A stretch of 64,000 nt of DNA. Origin: Triops longicaudatus (Eukaryota > Arthropoda > Branchiopoda > Notostraca > Triopsidae). The position numbers and the translations under genes are program-made. The DNA lies in the NCBI GenBank assembly GCA_022885665.1, contig JAGQDJ010000112.1:356163-420162 (forward strand), read 5' to 3'. The first letter of the stretch is position 1. Each line of letters begins with the position of its first letter. Shown piece after piece: positions 1-13,400 of this stretch. Under the pieces are notes generated by a model. It was not told where the DNA came from. It did no database searches and saw only the letters and a program-made list of their open reading frames with translations.

Positions 1-3000
1 GCGCGCAAATATTCTGTTAAGGTGTCATCCATCTTTTTGTCCAAGCGGGACAACGCCCGGAAACGCGACCAATCGTAACGGCCTTGAGAACGCGAAAATT
101 CCACACCAAACGTGGAAATAGTGCGATAGAAATCAGCTTCCTCCCGACGAGACCAGCGTCGCTGCTGCATTTCCTGTTTCGCTTTTTCTCGCTCACGAAC
201 CAACACGTCAATGCGCTCACGACGTTCCAAACGCTGCGGGAATACAAACAACAATTAGTCTGGCTTGTTTTTTTAATAATTTCATAACGCATTAGGACCA
301 ATTAAATACAATAAGAAAACATTTCATGCAAGAGCTCAGCCGAAGGAAAAGAAAATTACTTGTCTATAATAATGCTTAGGAAACCAAAAGAAAGACAAGA
401 ACAAAGAAATTCAAAATGTCTTACGAGACAAGTTTAAAAAATATCACAGAAAAAAATCAACACACTTTCGGAAAAAAATATACAGAAACACGGAGTCCAT
501 ACTTAAAGAGAATTAAATTAAACGCATTAATAAACCGACGGACCTTAGCCTTTTGTGCCATCTTCAGTTCTTCTTTCTTGAAATTTCGCTGGTAGGCCGT
601 GACCAATCTGCGTAGGCGAGTGTTCAATTCAGCCGAGGCGGGGAAGGGCATAACATCTCCATGCCCGTTGCCTGTGGCTGCTCCACTACTGCTGCTGGTA
701 GGCGTGGCTTGGGCACTGGCAGACGCGGCCGGCGCAGTGGCTGCACTGCTACTGTCATCGTCGACGTCTTCTTCTTCGTCATTCTTGTCCAGTTCATCGC
801 CGTTCGCTTGCAAGGCTGCCATTTCCGTTAGCAACTCATTCCGGTCAGGTGGGCCACAGCGCGCAAGGAAGCACAAAGCGGGATCCAAACGCATAACAGC
901 GTAGCGCTCATAACCGTGTTTGTACGTCCCCACCAAAAGTGAAACATCAGCCAAACTGTCCCACCAGGGACAAGGCGGCGAGTCACAATACGGTGGCCGA
1001 ATAGGTAACATGCTTGCGTTAACGCCCGCCATCACTTGTCCTTCCAAGTCGCCGATAATTTCGTGCTTGATGTAGTACAACAAACGCACTCGCAATAAAA
1101 CCCTAAATGAATAAATAAAAATTAGATGTTCGAGTTAAACAAATGAGCAAGATCACCAACGCAGTTTCCCTTAATTACTAAAAATACTTTTATTTAACTA
1201 ACATATGCGCACAATTGGTCTTTCAATTACGACGAACGGCATTTTCCTCGATTCAAATAAAAGATCAATGGAAGAACAGGAAACGAAAACGTAATACAAA
1301 AGAATTAGAGAAACGCGAGGCGAATTCTTACTTATTTGCATGACGCATGGCATGTTTGCGATATGCGGGGTCTAAGAACTGCTCTGCGTCATATTTGTCG
1401 TCCAACGCCCATTCGGCCCCTTCTAGTAAACTAGCTAAACTGCTTTTACCGTCTTTGTCTTTGCCCTTGATCTTTTTGCTTTTCCGGCCGCGTGGAACGG
1501 GTGCGTTCAACCCTGTGAAATATTAAAGAAGTTTCCTAGTATCAAGACAAAACGAGCAAAATTTTCAAGAGAAAAAAAGAAGCTAACAACTTACCCATAT
1601 GATTTCGCTCAATGCGGGGTTGGCCATTCTCCGTGGGTGTTATGAGATCCAACACAAAACTTTTGATCTTATCATCTCCCGTAAAGTGCTGAATGCAATA
1701 CAACAGCTACAAAGAAGTAAAAACTTAGTTAAGGAGGCGAAAACTCATAACGGAGTCAATTTCTTTTAAAGGAGCCGTTAGAAGGAACTCAGTAAAGCTT
1801 ATTTGTCAACGCATTGGAAACCTTAAGTTTCCTAGGTATTAGCATGGCTATTCATCACGGTGAACATATTGCCGAAGTAAAAATTGACGCCAACACATGC
1901 CTGAAATTCAACCTCTAAAATGAACAAGTTAGTTTCACAACACTCTTAGAAATCCTTCGAAATGTTGGAAAATGTTGTTTCGGATACAAAAGTGTAATGA
2001 ACAAGAAGGGTTGGTGTCACTTTTACTTGGGCTCTATTAAGCTTTTCCTGTAAAAAGTCTCTTACCACAAGTCTTGCGACGTCTTCGACATCATTTTCTC
2101 CCCAACCTTTCCGGAATTGTCCATGCGTCAAAGTCTCTCGCCACCGGCCCCATCTAAATTATAAAGTAAAAAAAAATCGCTTAAGAACGCTGAAAAATGT
2201 TAGAAGAACAATGAAAATTGAAAAAAAGGGGCAATTAAAATTAGAAATACGGACTTCGATTAATTATTCTCAAATGAAAATCTGCTCGTATTAAACTCTT
2301 ACGCAAAATGTAAATGCAAACTCATTCTTCTAAATTCTAACTCATGCTTTTTATGCTTAAAAGTTCGCAAAAAGAAGAAAGCTTGAATCGCAATAAACGT
2401 AACGTATATGAAAAGTGTTACCCGAAGGTGAGTAAACCCTTCTCCACTTTGAAGCACTCGCTCTTGGACCACATGCCATATTCATCCCCTTCTTCGCCCG
2501 CGTAATCTTCATCGTATCCCGATCCTCGGAGTTTTCTCTTGGAATGTCGACTTCGCCCGCTTCGCGTCTTATCCCTCGCTTTGGACCGCGTGTTGGCTCC
2601 ACCTGCGGCCCCTTCTTCGTCACTCGAGGCCGAAGATTCCAGCTCAGAGATTTCTGCCATCACTTCATCGTGTCCATAGCGCTTGATCTGCGTTCGGCGT
2701 CGCGGCTCACTCAGCACCAAATCATTTTTGCCATTAATGGCCAAATCCACGTCAATATCAGCCTTACGAGCCCATTTCTTCCAGAAATCCGGGTCGTCAA
2801 TATCGATATCGGTTCGGTCGTTCGCGGAGGCAAAAGACGCTTTCGAAAAAGTGGAACCCTTTTCTGCCTCCAAGGTGATCACCTGTGTACGGCGTTTCAA
2901 GATTTGGTCGATGTCTTCTTCACAAAACTTGTCGCCCGCGTTATCATCTTCCATGAGCGCACCGTAGGCACCTTTCTTGAGCAAATCTTCGATTTCTTTC

Positions 3001-6000
3001 TTGGACAACTGCTTGCTGGCCCCACCAATCTCTTTGCCTTGCCCCGTATTCATACTCTGCAAGACTGCTTTATCCAAACCCAATTTCAAGGATGCTTTAT
3101 CGAACATTTCCCGCTCGTATGTGTTCCTCGTCAACAAACGGTACACTTTCACCATCTTTTGCTGCCCAATACGATGACAACGGGCTTGGGCCTATGCAAA
3201 GGGATTAAATAAATTGTTTTAAGTGATGTTCTCGTGAGAATTCTATATTTAGAAGCATTTAAGAAGAATTTATGAAAACTGATTATATCACAAATAAGTA
3301 TGAATTACTTGTAGATCATTTTGGGGGTTCCAATCTGAGTCATAAATGATGACTGTATCGGCGGCAGTTAAGTTGATACCCAAACCGCCAGCTTTGGTAC
3401 ACAATAAAAACACAAAACGGTCCGAATCCGGTTTCGAGAATCGATCGATGGCCGCTTGACGCAGATTTCCTCGAATTCTTCCGTCTAACCGCTCGTATGG
3501 ATACCTAGATCAATACAAAGCTTATTAATTAAACAGCACGCAAACTAAACCAAAGACGCTATCTTATTTCCTCTTTACATCTCTTAATGCTCACACCCAA
3601 AATTACTTTTTCCTTTGTTTTGCTTTATTAATCAGCCCCTTAAAGAACCCCTGCACAACAGAGGAACTAATTCTGTCAGCTTTCCGCACCCATTGCACAG
3701 AGAAACGGGCCAAGAGTAAAACTTTCTAATTACCGTTGGTTAATGAGATAATCCTCCAGAATATCCAAACATCTCACCATCTGTGAGAAAATGAGCACAC
3801 GATGGCCTGCGGCTCTTAATTTAGGCAGTAATTTGTCGACCAACACCAATTTACCCGACGACTGCACCAAAGCCCTTTGCAAAAGTTCATCCTTTTCAAG
3901 ATCTTTGATAGCTCTGCCTTCCCGCACATCACGCTCATGCTGGAGCCTCATATCCAACTGAATCTGCTCCTCAGCCCCATTCAACAGGTAAGGGTGAATG
4001 CAACATTTCCGCAGCTCCATCATGGTGTTCATGAGGTTAGGCACATTGGCCGCGGTGGTGCCCTTGGCCAAGAAGGAGAAATTGCGCTCCAAGATACCAC
4101 GATAATATTTTTTCTGCATATTCGTTAACTCTACTTCGATGATGGTCTCTTGTTTGGGGGCCAAAGATTTTTCCACATCTTCTTTCAGACGGCGGAGCAT
4201 CATCGGCTTGAGCAAAGCTTGGAGTTTTTGGACTTGGTCATCGGACTTAAGTTCTCCAAAATCACGCAAAAACTCTTCAGCAGAGTGGAACTGGGCGGGC
4301 TCCAGGAAGTTGAGGAGGGAATACAATTCGCTGATATTGTTCTGTAAGGGTGTTCCAGAGAGCAAGACGCGGTGTTCCATGCTTAGGAGCCGCAAACCTT
4401 CCAGTAACTTGCAGTTTTTGTTTTTAAGACGGTGAGCTTCGTCAATGACACAAGCTCGCCAAGGAATTTCCCGTAACTCCAGACAATCCGAAATGATCAT
4501 CTCAAAGGTGGTGATGAGGATGTTAAATTTATATATGTCCTTGAGCCGATTACCCTTTTCGTCCTTGTAGTAAATTTCGTATTCTTGCAACATTTGACGG
4601 CTAGCGGCACTGTCGGAAAGAAAGCAAACGCTTGTTGGAGACAGATCTTAACTCAGCAAAATTAACTGAACACTTCAAATTTATATATATGGAGAACTTG
4701 ACCAAAAGAGATAACAGAATAATCGGAATCAAATTTTGAAATATTAAAGGTAAACAGTGTTAAAAAGTGGAAACAAATTCTTTCTTAGTTTATAGCCACA
4801 AAAGCTTGATAAGCATTTAAGTAAGACATCACTACCCAAGCTTCTTTCCCTTCCTGTAAATTTGGTACGTGAAACAAAAGTTTTCGCAAGGAATTCAACT
4901 TACGATCCATGGTAAACAACAACATTGGCACCGGTCCAGGATTCGATTTCTCGTTGCCAATTTGGAATGGTGGACAGAGGGGCAATGACCAGGAAGGGTC
5001 CCCGAATACCATAGCGCATGATCGCGTCTAAGAACGTCAGGGATTGGATGGTTTTTCCCAAACCCATTTCATCGGCCAGGATACAATTGCGTCCGTTGTA
5101 CCATGAGAAGGTGAGCCAGTTGAGGCCTTCCAGCTGGTACTCGCGCAAAGTGTTACCCCCGTTGTAAACGGGTGACGCCTCCAGTTTCTTCCATTCCGAC
5201 GCCTTGGGCCGCTTCTTAGGTTTCATCTGGTCTTTCGAAGGGAGTTTGCTGAATTGTTCGTACACCTTTATCTTGACCGGGTCCACATCCTCTTCCAATT
5301 CCCAAGTCGCGTCTTCGTACGGTAAAGAGCGCCACTTGACGAGGTAGTGGCGCGTCACTTGGCCCGTCGAAGGATCCGTCTGTTCCGAATGATCCAAAAC
5401 ACGATCCACTTCCACATAGTCCGGATTAAAGGGCTCCTCGTCCAGCTGGAAACATTAGAAAAATATTACATCAAATGGTAAAATGTGCAATAGATTTTCG
5501 TACTAATAAAAAAGATTACCATTCCGTAAAATCAAATAACGCGAAATAACTAAGCTATTTAATTAGAACGGAAGTACTTGTGAGAAAGGATAATATAGTT
5601 TGATACACATTGGGTTTCAGTTACAAAAGGCCTACCACGATCATTCCATTAAATATGTTATTTCAACTTCCGTATCTCTCTAAATTCTTACTGTACGTCT
5701 TCTTCCGTCCTTCAATGACAGCGTCATTACATTTACTTTTAAAAGCAAGAAAAGGAAGAATAACTTACAAATTCAAACATATTGGCCGTCTGCGCTTTTT
5801 TCTGCAAGTAACGCTTGATCTTTGCTCCAACGCGCTTATCGCCTCGCAACAATTCTTCCTCTGTTTTCCATTCGCAGTGGAGATATGAGAAATTGCGATA
5901 CTTGACGTAAAACTCTTCCACTTGAACGGTCTGAACGGGTTTTTTGGGCTTTTTGGATTCTTTCTTTTCCGTTTCTCCGGAAGCTTTCGTTTCTTTATCA

Positions 6001-9000
6001 TCCCCCTCCAAATTTTCATTCTTATCCGTTGCAATGTCTTCCCCTTCTTGAGCTTCTTTCTTGTCAATGTTTTCTCCTTCTGTATTTTCCTCTTTAGGTT
6101 GCTCTTCTGTCTTTTCTTTTTCTTTCTCTTCTCCCTCGGCTTCTTCATCTTCGTCGTCTGAGGGCAAAATTTCCCTGGTACCCATTCGTGATGCCAAAAT
6201 GTGTTGTACAACCATCGTATCTTCATCGGTTGTGTTCACGTAAACGTAGTTAGGTTTAGTAGTGGACTTGGGCTCGGGTTCTTTAGGTCCTTGACTTTGG
6301 CTGTCGGCATTGGCTTCTAATTCGGCCTCCAACGCACCAGCCGCCGCCACGGCTTCTGCTACCGCATCTATCGGCTCGTCTTCTGATATGTTCAAGTCGA
6401 TGTCATCCACGTATTTCTTTCGCTTAGTGTTCCGCCCTGAGCGTCGTTTCAAGGAATCGTCTTCGTCACGCGGAGAAGGCGGCCGTCTCCCACTTCCTCC
6501 CTCGTCTTCGGATCCGTCGTCATCACCGTCGTCGAGTTTGCGTTTCTTCTTCTTGGAGAAGCTCAGTAACGTCTTGGAAGGCTTCTTTTTCGACGATGAA
6601 CTAGATTTCACTCGGGGCTTTTTGCGACTCGATTTTGGTGTTGTAGTAAGCGCGACTTCACTCTCAGCTTCAACTGGCGGAGGCATTTCACTATTATCCA
6701 CGATGGCTTCCGCAGGCGTGGTTTCGACTGCCGGCGCTTCAGTTATGGCATTCTCTTGACCTTTCTTCTTCTTCTTAGTACTGGACCTAGAATCATAGAA
6801 CCTTAGAATTAACATTCTTGCAAGGTAAAATTCAAAATAAATGAACAAACTAATATGTCAAATCAAATTTGTCATATATCCATAAGCGTTAAGTGCAAGC
6901 TACCTAAGCCACACCCACAAGAATAGCGTGGTTGACACAAGACAAGAACAAGTCACTGGACTTTGAAAGTTACCTCGTCCGTTTGGGTTTTACTGGTTTT
7001 TCTTCTTCAGGGGGTATTTCGGGAAGAAATTCTTCGCTAGGAGTCATTACTGCTGCCTCCGGTTCTGTGGACACCGGTAAGGCTTCTTCAACAGGTGGCG
7101 GTTCGGCAGCCATGGCAGGTATTTCGTCCGAAACTTCTTCGTCCACTTTAGGTGGCTCCGAAAGGAAGTTATCCGTTTCTGACATTGGTTGTTCTTCCTC
7201 GGTGGGAATGCCTGTTACAGCTGATGGCGAACTCGACAAATTATTCATGATTTCTTCTTCCTCCCTTTCATCTGTTGCCTCTTGTGGTGGTTCCAACATA
7301 TCTATGTCCATTTCCAGGATTGTTTGTGTTTCCACCGATGTTTCGATGGCAGGTTCACTTTGCGGAGGCGTTGGGATTTTGGGCTCCTTGGGTTTCCTGA
7401 ATACACACAAAAACCATAACCCGTCACAAAAGACGAACACGAAAGCTCCAGGCGAGTACGAAATCAACAAAACTGTGTTATTTTATTGCACACATAAAAA
7501 AACTGGGACAATGAACGAACACAAGCTAGACGTAAACTAAACAAAGCTTTATTTTCCCGTTCCGATAATTTGCTCTATTTATTCGAAAGTTTTTAATCCC
7601 CCGTGTGACCATAAATACATGCGCATAAACCGATAAAAGAATTCAGGACTGAATCTCTCGTGTAAAAAATGAAGGAAATTATATCGCACACTACTCAATC
7701 GCGTAGTACTCTTCTGTGGCGTACCCCTTTCCATACTACGTAGCTAAGATCTGTCATCATTTAACCTGTATTTCTCCACTCATTGTTGTTTACATATTTT
7801 TATATACGGAACTTATAGGTCAACAACCAGCGTTTCCAATTACCGCGTTATGGACAGCAAGATTTGCGTCTCATTTTTCCATCGTGAAATTATAATAATT
7901 TTATCACGAAAGTACTGCATCTTTGTGCCTCACATGTAAAAAAGTACTGTGTAAAAAATGCTAGAAACGGCATTTGCTCATCTAATCAAGCTTTACTACG
8001 ACTTCATTATAGAGGTCAATGTAAGGGCATCAAAAACACACGGAAAAACGGTACGACAAAAAAGTATCTCAAACCGATAAAGGAACTACTGGAAGGCCAC
8101 TGTTCACAAAGTTCAGTCCGAAAAGCTTTTTTATAATCACCTTCAGGGATAAAAAAACTAGCCAAAAAACATAGGATACGTACTTGTTTCGGACACGTTT
8201 CGGCTTTTTCACTTCTTCAACCGGCGTGACCGGTGTTGCTGCATTGGGCGGCATGGAACCGGCCGGCTGGATTGAGGCAGAAGAGGGCGAGGTTGTTGCT
8301 GCTGCTGCAGAGGGAGTTTCCATCATTCCTCCCATGCTGTTCAGATTCTCGCCCGAGGTCCCGGCAGCTTCATCGGGCTCGGGCATCACTGGAAAGCTCA
8401 TCGGGTATCCGTCAGGACCTAATAACGGCGCCGTGTTTTCGGGCGGTGCCAAAGGAGGGCCAACCATGTTAACATTCGGCCCCTGAAGATGTCGAGGCTG
8501 TGGAGCCATCTGCTGCTGTCCTATAACTCCACCTGGTCCTCCTTGTGGCTGGGGTGGCGCCATATTCATGCCCATATTCATTCCCATTCCCCCCATATTC
8601 TGCATGCCAGGATGGCCCATCATGTTCGGGTTCATGGATGGCGGAGGTGGAGGCATTCCACCCATACTGTTCATTCCCATGTTCATGTGATGGTGCTGCA
8701 TGTGTCCCATATTCACGCCCATGCCCATATTGTTCATATTATTCATGCCCATGTGACCGTGCATCATTTCAGGGTCCATGCCCATTCCCATTGACATGTT
8801 TTGTTGCTGCTGCTGTTGTTGCTGTGCGAGCGCTTGGGCAGCTTGCGCCGCTTGGGCCGCTTGTGCTGCAGCCGCAGCAGCGGCCGCTTGGGCCTTTTTA
8901 CCTTTAGGTTGCTTGGGAGGTTTGGGTTCTTTGGGAGCCGCCTTCTTGCGCTCTTTCTTGGGCTTCATTTTCCCGCCTTTGCCCTGTGGACCGACGTTCA

Positions 9001-12000
9001 TCCCACCCATGAGGTCATCTTCGTTAGATCCGAAATCGTAGATCTGTGAATTAGCTTGTTGCTGTTGTTGTTGAAGCTGGCTAGATTGCTGTTGCTGCTG
9101 CTGTTGTTGGGAGAGATGGTGAGAAGAAGGCGGGCCCATAGAGGGCTGGTACATGGAGTAATTGGGGCCTGGAGAATTCATATACGCGGAAGGGGGTTGA
9201 TTCGTCGGCCCGGCAGTGTTGTTCGGTCCTCCTCCGTTCGTTCCCCAACTACTCTGGGGATTGCTACTGTTGGGAGAAGGTAGTCGTTGTAGTGCCGCCA
9301 TGCGTTCATGGATTTCAGCGATTTGCTTCTGCGTCGCAGGACTGGGCGGAATGGCGTACAGATTATGGAGTTGCTGCTGCAAGTGCTGCATTTCCATAGA
9401 GGGATTCATAAGGTTGGGGTGAGGAGGGCGGGGTCCACCCATGGACCCTGGTTGCGAAGGATAGCCTTGCGGGCTGCCATAACGCATGCCAGGATGTTGT
9501 TGCTGCTGCTGCTGTTGTTGTTGGGCTGCTAAACTATCGCTCGGATAGGGTGAGCGATAATTCATACCAGCATTTACAGCAGCAGACTGAGGGTACATCA
9601 TACCCTGTGGCTGCTGTTGATTTTCAGGAACTAATAGAGATGAGCTGTTGTTTTCGTCGGGACCGTTTTTACTGTCCATTACGCCACCCATACTGCCCGA
9701 AGATGAAGACGAGGCATGCATCTGTGCCAGCGCTTGTTCGGGAGTCATGGGCTGTCGTGGAGAAATGGGCGAAGGGGGAACCGGCAAATTGGAAGGGGGA
9801 CGATTGGGCGCTGAACTCTGGACAGTTTGCCATGGGACGTGCCCCAGACTTGGGCCAGTGGGATTGTTGCTGTTGTTAGAGGGTGAAGGCGCACAAGGCG
9901 TCCGGGGTGGTGCTGGTGAGCCCGGCAAGTTGTTGGAGCGGCCTGGACTGGAACTGCTCGAGAGGGCGTTTTGCGTGAACGAGGAGACGGGGGTTTTGGG
10001 TGAAGGACTGGCAGACGGCGGGGGCGGGATAAGTTGTTCTAATTGTTGGAGCGAAGTGGGACCTGACGGAGCGTCACTAGGCTTGTTGTGGGCTGAGAGA
10101 CTGCCCTGCTGTGGTGCTTGCTGGGGCGCAGGGTAAGGGGATGGTTGAGAGGCGGATGGGAAGTGATGAGGCATGGGCGAACCCATCGAGACAGACGGGG
10201 GTGGCATGGGAGATATGGTGGGACGCGGGGAAGGCTGCAGCCGAGGAGACATTTGAGGCGACGGTTGTGAGAAAGGAACACGGTATTGCGGGCTGCTACT
10301 GGGGACATGAAGCTGAGAGGTGTGGCTCTGGGAATACATGGAATAGGAAGTGGGATCAGGTCCTGCAGCCGATGGCGCTGCAGGGGCGGGAGATTGTTGC
10401 TGCTGTTGAGCGCGGAGCGCTTCCAGGGCACCACCGGCACTTGGTCCTTGGGTCGGCTGGGCCGAGTTGGGTGGTGTAGGGGCAGGAGACGCAGGGGCAG
10501 GACCAGTCATACTGGGAAATGGTTGGGAGCCTTGAGTGTTGCCTCCATAAGAACCCTGTGTATGAAAAAAAAAACCTTAGACTTCCTGAAAAAGCATTTG
10601 GTGCAGCACACTTAGAACATTCACAGAAATTTGCACTTGTCTTTTAAGAGATTCGCACCCAGGTTTTCTTCCTCTTGAGACTGATCAAAAGTAAAAAGTG
10701 TTTTCTTCTTAGAAGTTGGATGCAAATCAAACAATTGCCCTCTTGGGTAACCGGTATAACAGGCAAGACGCGAATATTACCTTAACAGAACGCGAATAAT
10801 CGCAAAACTTTCTCGAATAAAGTACATGAATTATAGGGTGAAGTAACTGCAAAGAATATTCTTCATAACAAAAACCTAATAATTAACTCCAAACAAGCGA
10901 GTTATTATTAACATAAAAAAAGAGCAGCTACATAGGTTACCAAGGCCTTATGCGAAGGTTTAGGTTCAAGTAGAAGGACAAGTAAAATTACATGACACAA
11001 TTGTTATTAAGTAAACCAAAATGCGTCACTATCGTACCGCGGTAATAAAAAATATAACAGAAAAGGCTTAGACGTAAGCTCCCACTAATATTACAAGAAA
11101 TGACTTTCGTGAGCAAAAATAAATTTTACCTTTTAATTTAATTTTGCTTAACGCTTGTATTTAAAAGATAGAGCAAAAAGTAACTGTACCAAGGAACTCT
11201 AGTTTTTCTGCATCGTTCGCATTTCCTTATCTCTTTTTCTTGAATGACTGGTCTTATCTTCACAGCCACTTTCAAAAACGTAGGATACAATTAAAATGCA
11301 AAAGGTCCAAGTACCCGTACACTAAATACACGGATGCTTCTAAAAACACCTTTTTGCATATCTTATCACCTACTACTTTACTCCTCAAAATCGCTTCACT
11401 TACTTACACACAAGTTATGATCTAATGAATTGATTCTATCTCAACGCATACCTGCATACTATAAGGATACTGCTGAGGTTGCCCTTTTGGCGTTTGTTGC
11501 TGTGAGCTTGGACCTTGGCTCGGCTGCATCAGCGGCCCTCCTTGACTCTGCCCATCACTGGGCCCGTAAGTGGGCCGCCCTGCGCCGGGTCCCGCAGAGG
11601 CCGGCCCACTGCCGTAGCTACTCGAAAACTGTTGGCTCAAAGCGGAGTTGCCCGGATAACTCGGGTGTGGGTGCGCTCCTACAGCGCCTCCCGTTCCTGT
11701 TGCCGTTTGGCCAACATTCACGCCCGGCTTGGGGATTCCAGCCATGGGACCTACACTGGGTGGGCCATTCATGGGCATAGATTGGCTGCCGTAAGGGTGT
11801 GGGGTGGGTCCTGAGCCCGGTCCAGCCGTAGCCCCTGGACCGGGTCCGATTCTCACCGGCGGCATTCCAGGTCCTGGTCCCGCATTGTACGGCAGGTGCG
11901 AAGGTGCCTATATAGAAAGTGAGTTACATTTTCACCTCTTTCCGCACAAACATTTTAGGAAAGAAAGAGAAATCCTTAAGCCCTTTTCCGTAAGAAGAAA

Positions 12001-13400
12001 CAACAACTCCAAAGTTAATTGCCATTTATTTCTCCATGCACAACCCCAGCCAAAAGTTGCATTCATGTCACATACAAGGGTTCCAAGCAAAACAAAACCA
12101 AAGTGTCTTCTAGATATGACAGGAGTTGAGGATGTAGAACACTCCCCCACTCAGCCACGTGCATTCGGCTGAAAACATTTATTCAAAAAACGCTTTAAAG
12201 CACTAAACATGGTTAGGGCAGAGAAACATTTAAAAACCTCCCCCAATAGCTGCAACACGGAAGGAAACATTAATTCCCTTTTTTCTCACGTATGGAACGT
12301 CAGGTGTGTTGGTTTTCTTCACCCTCTTAAGAAAAAAACTGAAAGGAAGGAATAAGAGGAAGCATTTTTCCTCTTCTCTTTTTTCCTACGTTCGGGAAGC
12401 GTGCAAATGAGAAAGCCACGCAAGCGTAAATTGCTTTTTATCTTTCCTTTCTTTCCTTATAAGACGAGATGAAGGGAGCGCTTGCTAACCCCCCAAAGTC
12501 GCAATACATCTTCTCGTTTCTTTTTGCTTTTAAGTTCCACTTTCCACCCCCATCAACCCGAGCACGGTTACCATTCGCTTTTATTTTTTCGCTCGTTTTA
12601 CTTTCTATTTTCTCTTAACGTTGGCCCAACGCACCAGTCGGAGTCTTTCATCGATTTTGCTCTATCCGTAAAGAAGAAAAGCTCTCATGCAGAGGCGGGA
12701 GTAAGAAGGAAAGGGAAAAACGAGGCGAAAGCAGACAAAACTTGTTTAGAACATGGAAAACAAATTAACGAACCAAAAAACGAACCCAACGCAAATTGGT
12801 AATTTTTTTTCGTTCATTTCCAGTCACTGTTACCTGAGGACGGTAGGAGGCGTGGCTCAAATATTGTCCTGCTGATGGTCCTCCAGAATAAGCTGACGAC
12901 ATGGGACTATTCCAAGCTGACATAGGATTATGATAGGGCTGTTGCGGCTCGGAATGTTGCATGGAATACATGCGACTATCTGGCGTATTATAAAGCCCGT
13001 ACTGGGAGTGAGGGAGGCGGGGCAAGCCTTGTTGATGTTGGTACGGAGGGTAAGGCCCACTGGGGCCTGGACCAGGTCCGGGGGCGGGGCCGGGTCCAGG
13101 ATAACTGGGGCCTTGGCTCTGACTGTATTGGCCAGGTTGACTGTAGCCGTAATTGGCGTAGGAAGGCATTTTGCTTTGTTGTGAATCGAGACTGGTCGCG
13201 TAGCCGTGGCCAGCTGCTCCAGCTCCGACTCCGTAACTGGCAGCCGGGTTTCCCTGAGCAGACTGATTCATGGCTGATCCTGAGCCGAGGGAATTGCCGC
13301 CACCTTGGTTATATGAATCTCCAGCGCCTAAATCCGAGAGACCTTCCAACATGCCTCCACCGAGGGGTAAATCTTCTCCGAACAAATCATAGCCTTCCAT
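1..13400 (-). CDS. kis: CHD7/8/9-class (Kismet) chromodomain helicase, 3' end missing
   Basis: ATP-dependent nucleosome remodeller of the CHD subfamily III, acting in the nucleus. Fourteen coding exons join in frame: 12834-13400, 11452-11907, 8184-10555, 6974-7396, 5769-6786, 4904-5445, 3734-4609, 3309-3504, 2422-3191, 2066-2153, 1595-1706, 1332-1512, 544-1102 and 1-233 (cut by the edge), about 2,797 residues. The start MEGYDLFGEDL resembles the short LFGED...EGL N-terminus of vertebrate CHD7. Residues 1-1130 are Pro/Gln/Met-rich with polyQ and polyA runs; 1130-1480 are acidic/basic low complexity. Chromodomain 1 lies near 1480-1605 (VEEFYVKYRNFSYLHCEW), chromodomain 2 near 1617-1680. The SNF2 ATPase has motif I DEMGLGKT (about 1737) and motif II DEAH (about 1845); the C-lobe has LCTKAGGLGINLT and QARCHRIGQ. 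SANT/SLIDE-like sequence follows (GRWRETLTHGQF; WSRREEADFY). BRK domains would lie past the edge. Introns 7397-8183, 10556-11451 and 11908-12833 hold nothing recognised. Family assignment is secure; CHD7 versus CHD8/9 is not separable because arthropods usually have one gene. Confidence 0.95.

Noticed and set aside
2544..3212. 222-codon plus-strand open frame
   Set aside because: It is the antisense shadow of a kis coding exon (helicase C-lobe) and has no family resemblance.
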